A DNA stretch of 64,000 nt, from the NCBI RefSeq assembly GCF_016411865.1, contig NZ_JAEKJA010000002.1, positions 124,001 to 188,000 on the forward strand, in the 5' to 3' direction. Positions 54,378-61,558 of this stretch are shown piece after piece. The position numbers were made by a program, and so were the translations under genes. Each line of letters begins with the position of its first letter. Position 1 is the stretch's first letter. The DNA comes from Acuticoccus mangrovi (GTDB lineage Bacteria > Pseudomonadota > Alphaproteobacteria > Rhizobiales > Amorphaceae). The notes beneath the pieces are model-generated. The model did not search any database. It was not told where the DNA came from and saw only the letters and a list, made by a program, of their open reading frames with translations.

Positions 54378-57170
54378 TCAGGCGGCCGGCTCCAACCGGC
54401 CGATGGCAGCCTTCAACTTATCGAGACGGGCCTCGGTCTCCGCCCGCTTCTCCCGCTGCTCCTCCACCTTCTCCGCTTCCGCCTTTTCGAGGAATTTGGG
54501 GTTGGAGAGGCGGCTATCGATCTTCTCGATATCCTTTTCGAGACGCGCCACCTCCTTGGCGAGGCGGGCACGCTCGGCGGCGAGGTCCACGATCCCCTCC
54601 AGCGGCAGACAGACCACCACGTTGCCGACCACCGCCTGCGCCGCATTGGCAGGCGCGACGTCCGACACGCTGATCGCGGAGGCCCGCGCGAGCCGACGGA
54701 TCGCCGCATCATGCTGAACGAGCCACGCCTCCTCGTCCGCCGAGGCACCGACGACGACGATCTCGGCCTCGACCGAAGCGGGGACGTTGGATTCGGCCCG
54801 CACCGAGCGCACTGAGGCGATGAGGTCGACGATGAAGTTGATCTCGCCGGCCGCGTCGTCGTCCTCGAAGCCGGCTTTCGGCCAGCGCGCGTGGACGAGC
54901 AGGCTCTCGCGCGTGATGCCGGCCCGCTCGGCGGTACCGGCCCACAGTTCTTCGGTAAGGAAAGGCATGAAGGGATGGAGGAGCTTCAGGATCTCGTCGA
55001 TGACGAACGCCGTCGTCACCCGCGCCTCCGCCTTCGCAGCGCCGTCGTCGCCCATGAGGACGGGCTTCACGAGCTCAAGATACCAGTCGCAGAAGGTATT
55101 CCAGGTGAAGCGGTAGATCGCGGCGGCGGCGTCGTTGAAGCGATAGGCCTCGATCGCGTCGGTGACCTGGCGACCGGTGCGGGTCGCTTCGGTCATGATC
55201 CAGCGCGACAGCGTCGCCCGTACGGCGGACGGATCGAAGTTCGGATCGATCCGACACTCGTTCAAGTCGGCAAAGCGGGTGGCGTTCCAGAGCTTCGTCG
55301 CGAAATTCCGGTAGCCCTGGACCCGCGCCTTGGCGATCTTGACGTCGCGCCCCTGCGCCGCCATGGCGGCGAGGGTGAAGCGCAGCGCGTCCGCACCGAA
55401 CTCGTCCATCAGTTCCAGCGGATCGACGACGTTGCCCTTCGACTTCGACATCTTCGCCCCCTTCTCGTCGCGGACGAGGGCGTGGATGTAGACGGTGTGG
55501 AAGGGCTCCTGATTGAGGAAGTGCATGCCCATCATCATCATCCGGGCGACCCAGAAGAAGATGATGTCGAAGCCGGTCGAGAGAACGCTGGTCGGGTAAT
55601 ATTTCCGCAGCTCCGGCGTCCGCTCCGGCCAGCCGAGCGTGGAGAAGGGCCAAAGGGCGGAGGAGAACCAGGTGTCGAGCACGTCCTCGTCGCGATAAAG
55701 GACGATGGAGCCGTCGTCCTCGCGCTCCCATGCCGCGAGAGCCTCCTCGCGCTCGGCGAACGTCACGCTGGTGCCGTAGTGGACGTCGGCGGTGCGGCGC
55801 ACGTCGGCTTCGGAGCGTTCCACGAAGATCTTGCCGTCAGGCCCGTACCAGGCGGGAATCTGATGCCCCCACCAGAGCTGCCGCGAAACGCACCAGGGCT
55901 GGATGTTCTCCATCCAATCGAAGTAGGTCTTGGCCCAATTCTCCGGCACGAACTTGGTGCGACCGTCGCGCACCGCGTCCATCGCCGGCCCCGCCAGGCG
56001 CTTGGCGTTCACATACCACTGATCGGTGAGGAAGGGCTCGATCGGCACGCCGCCGCGGTCTCCGAACGGCACCTGATGAACGTGCGGCTCGATCTTCTCG
56101 ATGTAGCCGCCCTCTTCCATCTTGGCGACGACCCACTTGCGCGCCGCGAAGCGATCGAGACCTTCGAGCGCCTTGATGAGATCGGCGACCGCGTCCTGGT
56201 CGATGCCGGCCAGGAACGCCTCGTTCCCGGCGAGGCGGACGTCGGCCTGCTCGTCAAAGATGTTGATGACCTCGAGCTTGTGCCGCTTGCCCACCTCGAA
56301 GTCGTTGAAGTCGTGGGCCGGGGTGATCTTGACCGCGCCCGACCCCTTCTCCGGATCGGAATAGGGATCGGCGACGATCTCGATCTCGCGCCCGAAGAGG
56401 GGCAGAACGACCTTCGTGCCGACGACGTCGGCAAACCGCTCGTCTTCCGGGTGAACGGCGACGCCGGTGTCGCCCAGCATCGTCTCCGGCCGCGTGGTCG
56501 CCACTACCACAAAGGTGGACGGGTCCTCGGGATCGAACGTCTTGCCCGCGAGCGGATAGCGGAAGTGGACGAGTTCGCCCTTCACCTCCTTCATCTCGAC
56601 CTCAAGGTCGGAGATGGCGGTGAGAAGCTTGGGGTCCCAGTTGACGAGGCGCTTGTCGCGATAGATCAGCCCCTGCTTGTGGAGCCGCACGAACACGCTG
56701 AGCACCGCCTCCGACAGGCCGGCATCCATGGTGAAGCGCTCGCGCGACCAGTCGCACGAGGCCCCGAGCCGGTCGAGCTGTCCCTTGATGGCTCCGCCGG
56801 ACTGCTCCTTCCACGCCCACACGCGTTCCAGGAATTTCTCGCGCCCCATCTCCCGGCGGGAGGGCTCACCCGCTTCGGCGAGCTGACGCTCGACCACCAT
56901 CTGTGTCGCGATGCCAGCATGGTCCGTGCCCGGCTGCCACAGCACGTCCTTGCCGCGCATCCGCTCGAAGCGGATCAGAACGTCCTGCAAGGTGTTGTTG
57001 AGGGCGTGCCCCATGTGGAGCGAGCCGGTCACGTTGGGAGGCGGGATGACGATCGAATAGGCCTCCGCGTCGCGCTCCGCGCCGGCTCCGGCGCGGAAGG
57101 CGTCAGCGTCCTGCCACACTTTGCGAATTCGCGGCTCGATCGCCGCTGCGTCATACGTCTTGTCGAACAT
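54378..57170 (-). CDS. valS: Valyl-tRNA synthetase
   Basis: 930 residues. HMGH at 52-55 is the HIGH-type motif and KMSKSKGN at about 572 the second signature. The editing (CP1) domain lies between them, with ATTRPETMLGDTGVAVHPED. An anticodon-binding domain and a C-terminal coiled coil (about 860-930, with ARLAKEVARLEKDIEKIDSR) complete the protein. It charges tRNA-Val and edits threonine. In many relatives it follows popZ; here it stands with the two-component locus. Confidence 0.96.
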   Translation of the reverse strand: MFDKTYDAAAIEPRIRKVWQDADAFRAGAGAERDAEAYSIVIPPPNVTGSLHMGHALNNTLQDVLIRFERMRGKDVLWQPGTDHAGIATQMVVERQLAEAGEPSRREMGREKFLERVWAWKEQSGGAIKGQLDRLGASCDWSRERFTMDAGLSEAVLSVFVRLHKQGLIYRDKRLVNWDPKLLTAISDLEVEMKEVKGELVHFRYPLAGKTFDPEDPSTFVVVATTRPETMLGDTGVAVHPEDERFADVVGTKVVLPLFGREIEIVADPYSDPEKGSGAVKITPAHDFNDFEVGKRHKLEVINIFDEQADVRLAGNEAFLAGIDQDAVADLIKALEGLDRFAARKWVVAKMEEGGYIEKIEPHVHQVPFGDRGGVPIEPFLTDQWYVNAKRLAGPAMDAVRDGRTKFVPENWAKTYFDWMENIQPWCVSRQLWWGHQIPAWYGPDGKIFVERSEADVRRTADVHYGTSVTFAEREEALAAWEREDDGSIVLYRDEDVLDTWFSSALWPFSTLGWPERTPELRKYYPTSVLSTGFDIIFFWVARMMMMGMHFLNQEPFHTVYIHALVRDEKGAKMSKSKGNVVDPLELMDEFGADALRFTLAAMAAQGRDVKIAKARVQGYRNFATKLWNATRFADLNECRIDPNFDPSAVRATLSRWIMTEATRTGRQVTDAIEAYRFNDAAAAIYRFTWNTFCDWYLELVKPVLMGDDGAAKAEARVTTAFVIDEILKLLHPFMPFLTEELWAGTAERAGITRESLLVHARWPKAGFEDDDAAGEINFIVDLIASVRSVRAESNVPASVEAEIVVVGASADEEAWLVQHDAAIRRLARASAISVSDVAPANAAQAVVGNVVVCLPLEGIVDLAAERARLAKEVARLEKDIEKIDSRLSNPKFLEKAEAEKVEEQREKRAETEARLDKLKAAIGRLEPAA

Positions 57171-57240
57171 CTGTGCTCACCCTGGCGGGTGTGCCTAAGA
57201 CCGTCCGCACCTGTCCGTCAATGCTCGGGCGTGCCGGACG

Positions 57241-57636
57241 TCAGCCAACACGCTCCCAAGTGCCGTTTTCGGACAGGCACAAGGTCGCCCTCGCACGCTT
57301 CGTCTCACCGTTCTGCTGGGCTTCGTGCACCATGTCCCGGCAGGCGCGCGCGTTCACCATATAGACCGGTCCCGGGATCACACGTCCCGATAGATCCTTG
57401 TAGGACCAGGAGAAGGTGACCCCGCTCGAGCGCGCCTGCAGCGCGTCCCGCTCAGCGACCGCGATCGCCGCCTTCGGCCCATCGCCGACACTGTCGAGGA
57501 ATCCGTCAGGCAGCGAAAAGGCGACCGGTGTCTCCGTCGGCGCATAGCTGATCACCGCCGGCGTCTCGGCAGGAGAGCCGAGCCCCAACGCTCCACATCC
57601 CGACAGCATCAAGAGCGCACACGCGACAAGCCTCAC
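57241..57636 (-). CDS. Lipoprotein with 17-kDa surface-antigen-like C-terminus
   Basis: 131 residues from a GTG with GGAGAGG upstream. The lipobox LMLSGC ends a short signal peptide, so Cys14 should be lipidated. The C-terminal half (GVTFSWSYKDLSGRVIPGPV, NARACRDMVHE, ATLCLSENGTWERV) resembles the surface-antigen (17 kDa/RT0821-like) domain with its two cysteines. It lies after the sensor kinase gene, and a PhoP-box-like repeat stands 70 bases before the start, so it may be a target of that system. Confidence 0.72.
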   Translation of the reverse strand: MRLVACALLMLSGCGALGLGSPAETPAVISYAPTETPVAFSLPDGFLDSVGDGPKAAIAVAERDALQARSSGVTFSWSYKDLSGRVIPGPVYMVNARACRDMVHEAQQNGETKRARATLCLSENGTWERVG

Positions 57637-57705
57637 GGCCGACCTCTCCCGTTGCCACCATCCATTGGCCTGTAGCCGCTAAGATCGAACAATGCAGCAA
57701 CACCC

Positions 57706-57722
57706 TAAACACAGTCTAAATG
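57706..57722 (-). promoter_or_regulatory. PhoP-box-like direct repeat
   Basis: On the minus strand the sequence is CATTTA-GACTG-TGTTTA. It fits the (T/G)GTTTA-N5-(T/G)GTTTA consensus of PhoP-type regulators at 10 of 12 positions. It lies 70 bases before the lipoprotein start, between that gene and the sensor kinase gene. Confidence 0.4.
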
Positions 57723-57740
57723 ATGTTGTTCGCTTTGAAG

Positions 57741-59117
57741 TCACGCCCGCGGGAGCTGCGTCACAACGCGCAGCCCACCCATCGCCGAGCGCGACAACAC
57801 GAGGGATCCACCATAGAGCTCCACCAACTCGGCAACAATCGAGAGCCCCAGTCCACTCCCAGGCTTCGACTGATCAAGCCGCTTCCCGCGTGACAAAACC
57901 GCCACGCAGTCGGCGTCGGAAAGCCCCACGCCGTCGTCGTCAATGGCAATCTGAAAGAGACGGTGGGTTCCCTGCCCGGCCTCGCCTGCCGGAACGGCCC
58001 GCACATCGATCACCACTTCGCAAGACGCCCACTTCAGCGCATTGTCCACGAGATTGCCGACGATCTCTTCAAGATCCTGCTGCTCGCCGGCAAAGCGGAC
58101 CGGTTCGCCGAAGTCGAGATGGATGGTGAGGCCTCGCCGTTCGCCGAGCCGAGCCATCGCCCGATGCAGCCGCTCGAGCGTCGGTGCCACGTCGGTGACG
58201 GTGCCGATCACACGGTCCCGCGCCGCCATTTGCGCCCGTTCCAGATAGTAGCGCACCTGCCGCTGCATGGTCTGCGTCTGTTCGCGGACGGAACGGGCGA
58301 GAGGCGCCTCGTCGGTGCCCGCGTCGTTCACCAGCACGCTGATCGGCGTCTTGAGCGCATGGGCGAGATTGCCGACATGTTGGCGCGCCCGCTCCAGCGT
58401 CGCCTGGTTGGAATCGATCAGCATGTTGAGAGCTTCAGCCACGGGAGCAATCTCGAGCGGCAGCCGTTCGCTCACATGGCGCGCCCGCCCCTCCCGCACG
58501 GCCTGCAGCTCGTTTCCAAGCCGTCGCAGCGGTCGCAGGCTGACGCGCCAGAGCATCAGCGTCGTCGTGACCATGATCACCGCGAACAAGCCGAGGAACA
58601 GTGCCAGGCGCTGAGTAAACCGCGCAGTGTCCGCCTCGATCTCTGCCGCAGCTCCGCCGACGACGACCAGAAACCACCGCCCGTCCCCGAACGCGACGCG
58701 GCGCCCGACGATTCGCAGCGGCTCCCCGGTCGGCCCCTCCACATAACTCTGCAGCAGCGATCCGGGTGAAGCCGTTCGCAGTGTTTCGGGTATGGGAAAG
58801 GCATCGCCTGCAAGGGACTCGGAGGTCTGCAGCACGTCGCTGCTGTCCGCATCCACCACCATCCAATACCAGCCGGACAGCGGGAGGACGAAGCGCGGCT
58901 CGTCGAGATCGGGTGGCGTCGATGCCAATCCATCACCGATCATGTCGGCAAGCTGTCCGATCAGCATCGACAAATAGACGTTGAGCGTATCGTCGAAGCG
59001 CTTCTCGACGCTCTCGCGAAAGGCGGAACCCAGGATGAGACCCGCCGCGACGAGCGCCACCGCGCTCCACCCGAGCGAGGTCAGAAGCAGCCGGGCGGAG
59101 AGTGATCTAAGCCGCAT
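57741..59117 (-). CDS. Sensor histidine kinase, PhoQ/FeuQ-like
   Basis: 458 residues. Membrane helix 1 (about 12-34), periplasmic sensor (about 35-168), membrane helix 2 (about 170-191), HAMP-like linker, then dimerisation helix with phosphorylated His253 in GNLAHALKTPISVL. The ATPase domain has NLVDNALKWAS (N box), IDDDGVGL and SGLGLSIVAEL (G boxes). The ATG at 59117 overlaps the response regulator gene by 11 bases. The LAHxLKTP type of H-box is that of PhoQ. The signal (Mg, peptides or osmotic state) is not known. Confidence 0.9.
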   Translation of the reverse strand: MRLRSLSARLLLTSLGWSAVALVAAGLILGSAFRESVEKRFDDTLNVYLSMLIGQLADMIGDGLASTPPDLDEPRFVLPLSGWYWMVVDADSSDVLQTSESLAGDAFPIPETLRTASPGSLLQSYVEGPTGEPLRIVGRRVAFGDGRWFLVVVGGAAAEIEADTARFTQRLALFLGLFAVIMVTTTLMLWRVSLRPLRRLGNELQAVREGRARHVSERLPLEIAPVAEALNMLIDSNQATLERARQHVGNLAHALKTPISVLVNDAGTDEAPLARSVREQTQTMQRQVRYYLERAQMAARDRVIGTVTDVAPTLERLHRAMARLGERRGLTIHLDFGEPVRFAGEQQDLEEIVGNLVDNALKWASCEVVIDVRAVPAGEAGQGTHRLFQIAIDDDGVGLSDADCVAVLSRGKRLDQSKPGSGLGLSIVAELVELYGGSLVLSRSAMGGLRVVTQLPRA

Positions 59118-59778
59118 TCTCGGGCGGCGCCACGCGGTAGCCGAGCCCACGCACGGTCTCGATGACGTCCACCTTCAGCTTCTTGCGCAGACGTCCGATG
59201 AACACCTCGATCGTGTTGGAGTCCCGATCGAAGTCCTGGTCGTAGAGGTGTTCCGTCAGCTCCGTTCGCGACACGATCCGCCCCTGATGCAGCATCAGAT
59301 AGGCGAGCACCCGGTATTCGTGCGAGGTGAGCTTCACCATGGTGCCGTCGACCGTCACCTTGCTCGCCTTCGCATCGAGATGCACCGGGCCGCAATGGTA
59401 GTCATTGGTGGCATTGCCGGCGGCGCGGCGGATCAGCGCCCGCACCCGCGCCAACACTTCCTCCATGTGGAAAGGCTTCGACACGTAGTCGTCGGCGCCC
59501 GCATCGATGCCGGCCACCTTGTCACTCCACCGGTCCCGAGCAGTGAGCACCAGCACCGGCATCATCCGATCGCTCTTGCGCCAACGCTCCAGCACGCTGA
59601 TCCCATCGACCTCGGGCAGCCCGAGGTCGAGGATCACGGCGTCGTACGGCTCGGTGTCGCCGAGAAAGTGCCCTTCCTCCCCGTTGAACGCTGAATCGAC
59701 CACATACCCGGCCGTCTTCAAAGCGTCGGTCAACTGTCGGTTCAGATCGCGATCGTCCTCAACAACAAGCAGCCGCAT
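59107..59778 (-). CDS. Response regulator, OmpR family, PhoP/FeuP-like
   Basis: 223 residues. The receiver domain (1-118) has acidic pocket EDD at 7-9, phosphorylated Asp51 in VILDLGLPEVDG, and Lys in VSKPF. The winged-helix domain (about 128-220) has LTSHEYRVLAYLMLHQGR, SNTIEVFIGRLRKKL and ETVRGLGYRV. It binds direct repeats and may recognise the repeat at 57706. It is followed by its kinase with an overlap; a PepSY-like gene lies 15 bases upstream. Confidence 0.93.
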   Translation of the reverse strand: MRLLVVEDDRDLNRQLTDALKTAGYVVDSAFNGEEGHFLGDTEPYDAVILDLGLPEVDGISVLERWRKSDRMMPVLVLTARDRWSDKVAGIDAGADDYVSKPFHMEEVLARVRALIRRAAGNATNDYHCGPVHLDAKASKVTVDGTMVKLTSHEYRVLAYLMLHQGRIVSRTELTEHLYDQDFDRDSNTIEVFIGRLRKKLKVDVIETVRGLGYRVAPPENAA

Positions 59779-59793
59779 CTGACTCCACCCTAC

Positions 59794-60090
59794 TCAACGC
59801 AGTAACTGTCCGGTCCGCGCGTCCACGATGTGCCCGACGACACGGCCGTCACGCCCCAGGATCGTGACCTGCCAGACGAGACCACCGGTCCCGTGGCACA
59901 GATTGAGCCGCAGCACCTTCCCGCCCAGCCGGCGGCCGAGCTGCCCCGGACGCATCACCCTGCCCGATTCCACCGCATCGCGCCGCTCTTGCCGGGACAA
60001 GCACTGTCCTTGGCCCACCACCGACGGCATGTCGGCGACAGTGCCCAGCAAGACCAAGCCAACGAGAGCAGCCCACGGCGCGACACGCAT
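59794..60090 (-). CDS. Small secreted PepSY-like protein
   Basis: 98 residues with a signal peptide (about 1-27, AALVGLVLLGTVADMPSVVG). The C-terminal part (VLRLNLCHGTGGLVWQVTIL, GRVVGHIVDARTGQLL) has the PepSY strand-helix-strand pattern. It lies 15 bases before the response regulator gene on the same strand, so it is likely co-transcribed and may modulate the sensor in the periplasm. It is the last host gene before the prophage genes. Confidence 0.78.
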   Translation of the reverse strand: MRVAPWAALVGLVLLGTVADMPSVVGQGQCLSRQERRDAVESGRVMRPGQLGRRLGGKVLRLNLCHGTGGLVWQVTILGRDGRVVGHIVDARTGQLLR

Positions 60091-60140
60091 GAGCCAGCGT
60101 TACGGGCGACTCAGTGAATCAGGCATGAATGAGCGACCGA

Positions 60141-60371
60141 TCACCGCACCCGTTCCCCTCCATCACACAACGCCCGATAGGCAGCATTATGGCCGCGTAC
60201 CTGACGCGCGGTCTCCATCGTGTCCTCCACCGACCAGTTGATCGGCGCGAATACCCGGCAGGAAGCGTCAGTCCCGCCGGTAACCGTCGTCTGGCAGCCG
60301 CCCATCGCCAGTGCCCCCGCCACCGGCCACAGCATCGTGCCGCGCCGCCAACGCCCGATCAATCCGACCAT
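60141..60371 (-). CDS. Prophage outer-membrane spanin (Rz1-like) lipoprotein
   Basis: 76 residues. A basic N-terminus (IGRWRR) and hydrophobic stretch lead to the lipobox-like AMGGC, then a short mature part with CRVFAPINWSVEDT and GHNAAYRALC. The gene starts inside the i-spanin gene in another frame and overlaps it by 104 bases, as in Rz/Rz1 pairs. It should join the i-spanin across the periplasm to fuse the membranes at lysis. An internal ATG at 60335 is possible. Confidence 0.65.
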   Translation of the reverse strand: MVGLIGRWRRGTMLWPVAGALAMGGCQTTVTGGTDASCRVFAPINWSVEDTMETARQVRGHNAAYRALCDGGERVR

Positions 60372-60552
60372 TCTCGGCCTCCATTCGCTTCAACTCGTGC
60401 TCGGCAAGCGCCTTCGCGATGCGTGCCTCGGTCGCGGCACCTTCGCGCCAGCGGCCGACTTCATAGGCGGGCAGTGTGGCAACGAGAGCGCCGCCGATCG
60501 CCGCCACGGTGCCGCGCCATCCCAGCAGGGACAGGAGTGAGAGCGGGTTCAT
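60268..60552 (-). CDS. Prophage inner-membrane spanin (Rz-like)
   Basis: 94 residues: an N-terminal membrane helix (about 10-30, WRGTVAAIGGALVATLPA), then a charged coiled-coil-like helix (WREGAATEARIAKALAEHEL, KRMEAENGRIDRALAARH) and a Gly-rich tail. The ATG at 60552 shares its first base with the endolysin stop (TGATG). Topology, size and the nested lipoprotein gene point to an i-spanin; sequence similarity alone would not decide it. Confidence 0.65.
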   Translation of the reverse strand: MNPLSLLSLLGWRGTVAAIGGALVATLPAYEVGRWREGAATEARIAKALAEHELKRMEAENGRIDRALAARHDAVAGGGGTGDGRLPDDGYRRD

Positions 60553-61502
60553 CACAGCACTTCCTCCCCCTCCGGCCCTTCGGCGCGGCGGATGGCGAAG
60601 CGCCATAGAAAAACGCCGGCGCAGGCCGCGATCACCGCAACCACCAGCACGAGGCCGAACGCGGTTCCGTCGTTCAGCGACCTCACCTGTTTGGCGATAT
60701 CCACCCCGGCGGAAACGGTTGCCCCGATGGTCACCGCAGCACCGGCGCCAGCGATCGGAGCGGCCGCCTTGGTCGCGACCTCGCGGCGGGAATCGCGATC
60801 GCGTCGCGCCGTCACCGCGGTCTGCAGAGCGGCGAGCATTGCAGCGTCCGCCACACCATCGGCGGCGAGGCCGCGGCGCGCCTCGAACCGCATCACCGCA
60901 TCGCGCGTGCGTCCGCCGAACTCCCCATCGACCGACAGCCCATAGTTCAGCGTGTTGAGATCACGCTGAAGCGTCGCGACGTCCTCGCCCCGCGCCCCCA
61001 GCGCCAAGACGCGCTCGCCGAGCTCGGCGGCCTGAGCCTCGGGCGCTCCCGCCACAGGCGGCGGCGCACCCGGCGGCCAGCGCAACCCGCCCGGCAGGAT
61101 CGAGGCGATCCGAAACACCGACCGCCGGACCTCGTTCGACACGTTACCGTTGATGACGGTGACCGTCCCGTCCCCATTCACCTGCTCCACCACACCCACG
61201 TGGCCGTAGAGCGGGTTGGAGCCGCGCGGAAACACCACGATCGCCCCCGGCACCGGCCGCGTCAGCTTGGTCCCATACCGGGTGAACGAACGCGCCAACG
61301 CCGAACGCGTCGACGGATAGCCGCAGTTCACCAGCGCGCCGTTCACGGCAACGGCGCACCAGGCGTCCTCGTCGTTGTTCCACCAGTCGATGCCGGCCTG
61401 CTTCCCCCACTCCACGATGAGCGGATGGTGCTGCGGGCCGGGGATCTCGCGAACACCGATGTGATGGATCAAATAGTCGAGCCAAGGCACGCGCTCTGTC
61501 AT
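60552..61502 (-). CDS. Prophage endolysin: TIGR02594-type peptidase, peptidoglycan-binding domain and membrane tail
   Basis: 316 residues. The N-terminal NlpC/P60-CHAP-like (TIGR02594) domain (about 1-145) has IGVREIPGPQHHP, the catalytic Cys in DAWCAVAVN and His in YGHVGVVEQV. A peptidoglycan-binding domain follows (about 165-230, GEDVATLQRDLNTLNYGLS, VDGEFGGRTRDAVMRFE). The C-terminus has a hydrophobic Gly/Ala stretch and a clear membrane helix (about 280-302, FGLVLVVAVIAACAGVFLW). AGGAG precedes the ATG. A membrane tail on an endolysin is unusual and may replace a separate holin. Confidence 0.83.
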   Translation of the reverse strand: MTERVPWLDYLIHHIGVREIPGPQHHPLIVEWGKQAGIDWWNNDEDAWCAVAVNGALVNCGYPSTRSALARSFTRYGTKLTRPVPGAIVVFPRGSNPLYGHVGVVEQVNGDGTVTVINGNVSNEVRRSVFRIASILPGGLRWPPGAPPPVAGAPEAQAAELGERVLALGARGEDVATLQRDLNTLNYGLSVDGEFGGRTRDAVMRFEARRGLAADGVADAAMLAALQTAVTARRDRDSRREVATKAAAPIAGAGAAVTIGATVSAGVDIAKQVRSLNDGTAFGLVLVVAVIAACAGVFLWRFAIRRAEGPEGEEVL

Positions 61503-61558
61503 GGCGCACTCCTGTCAACAGTCGGATTTCAAAGGAAAACTCAGCTCAGGCGAAGGTC

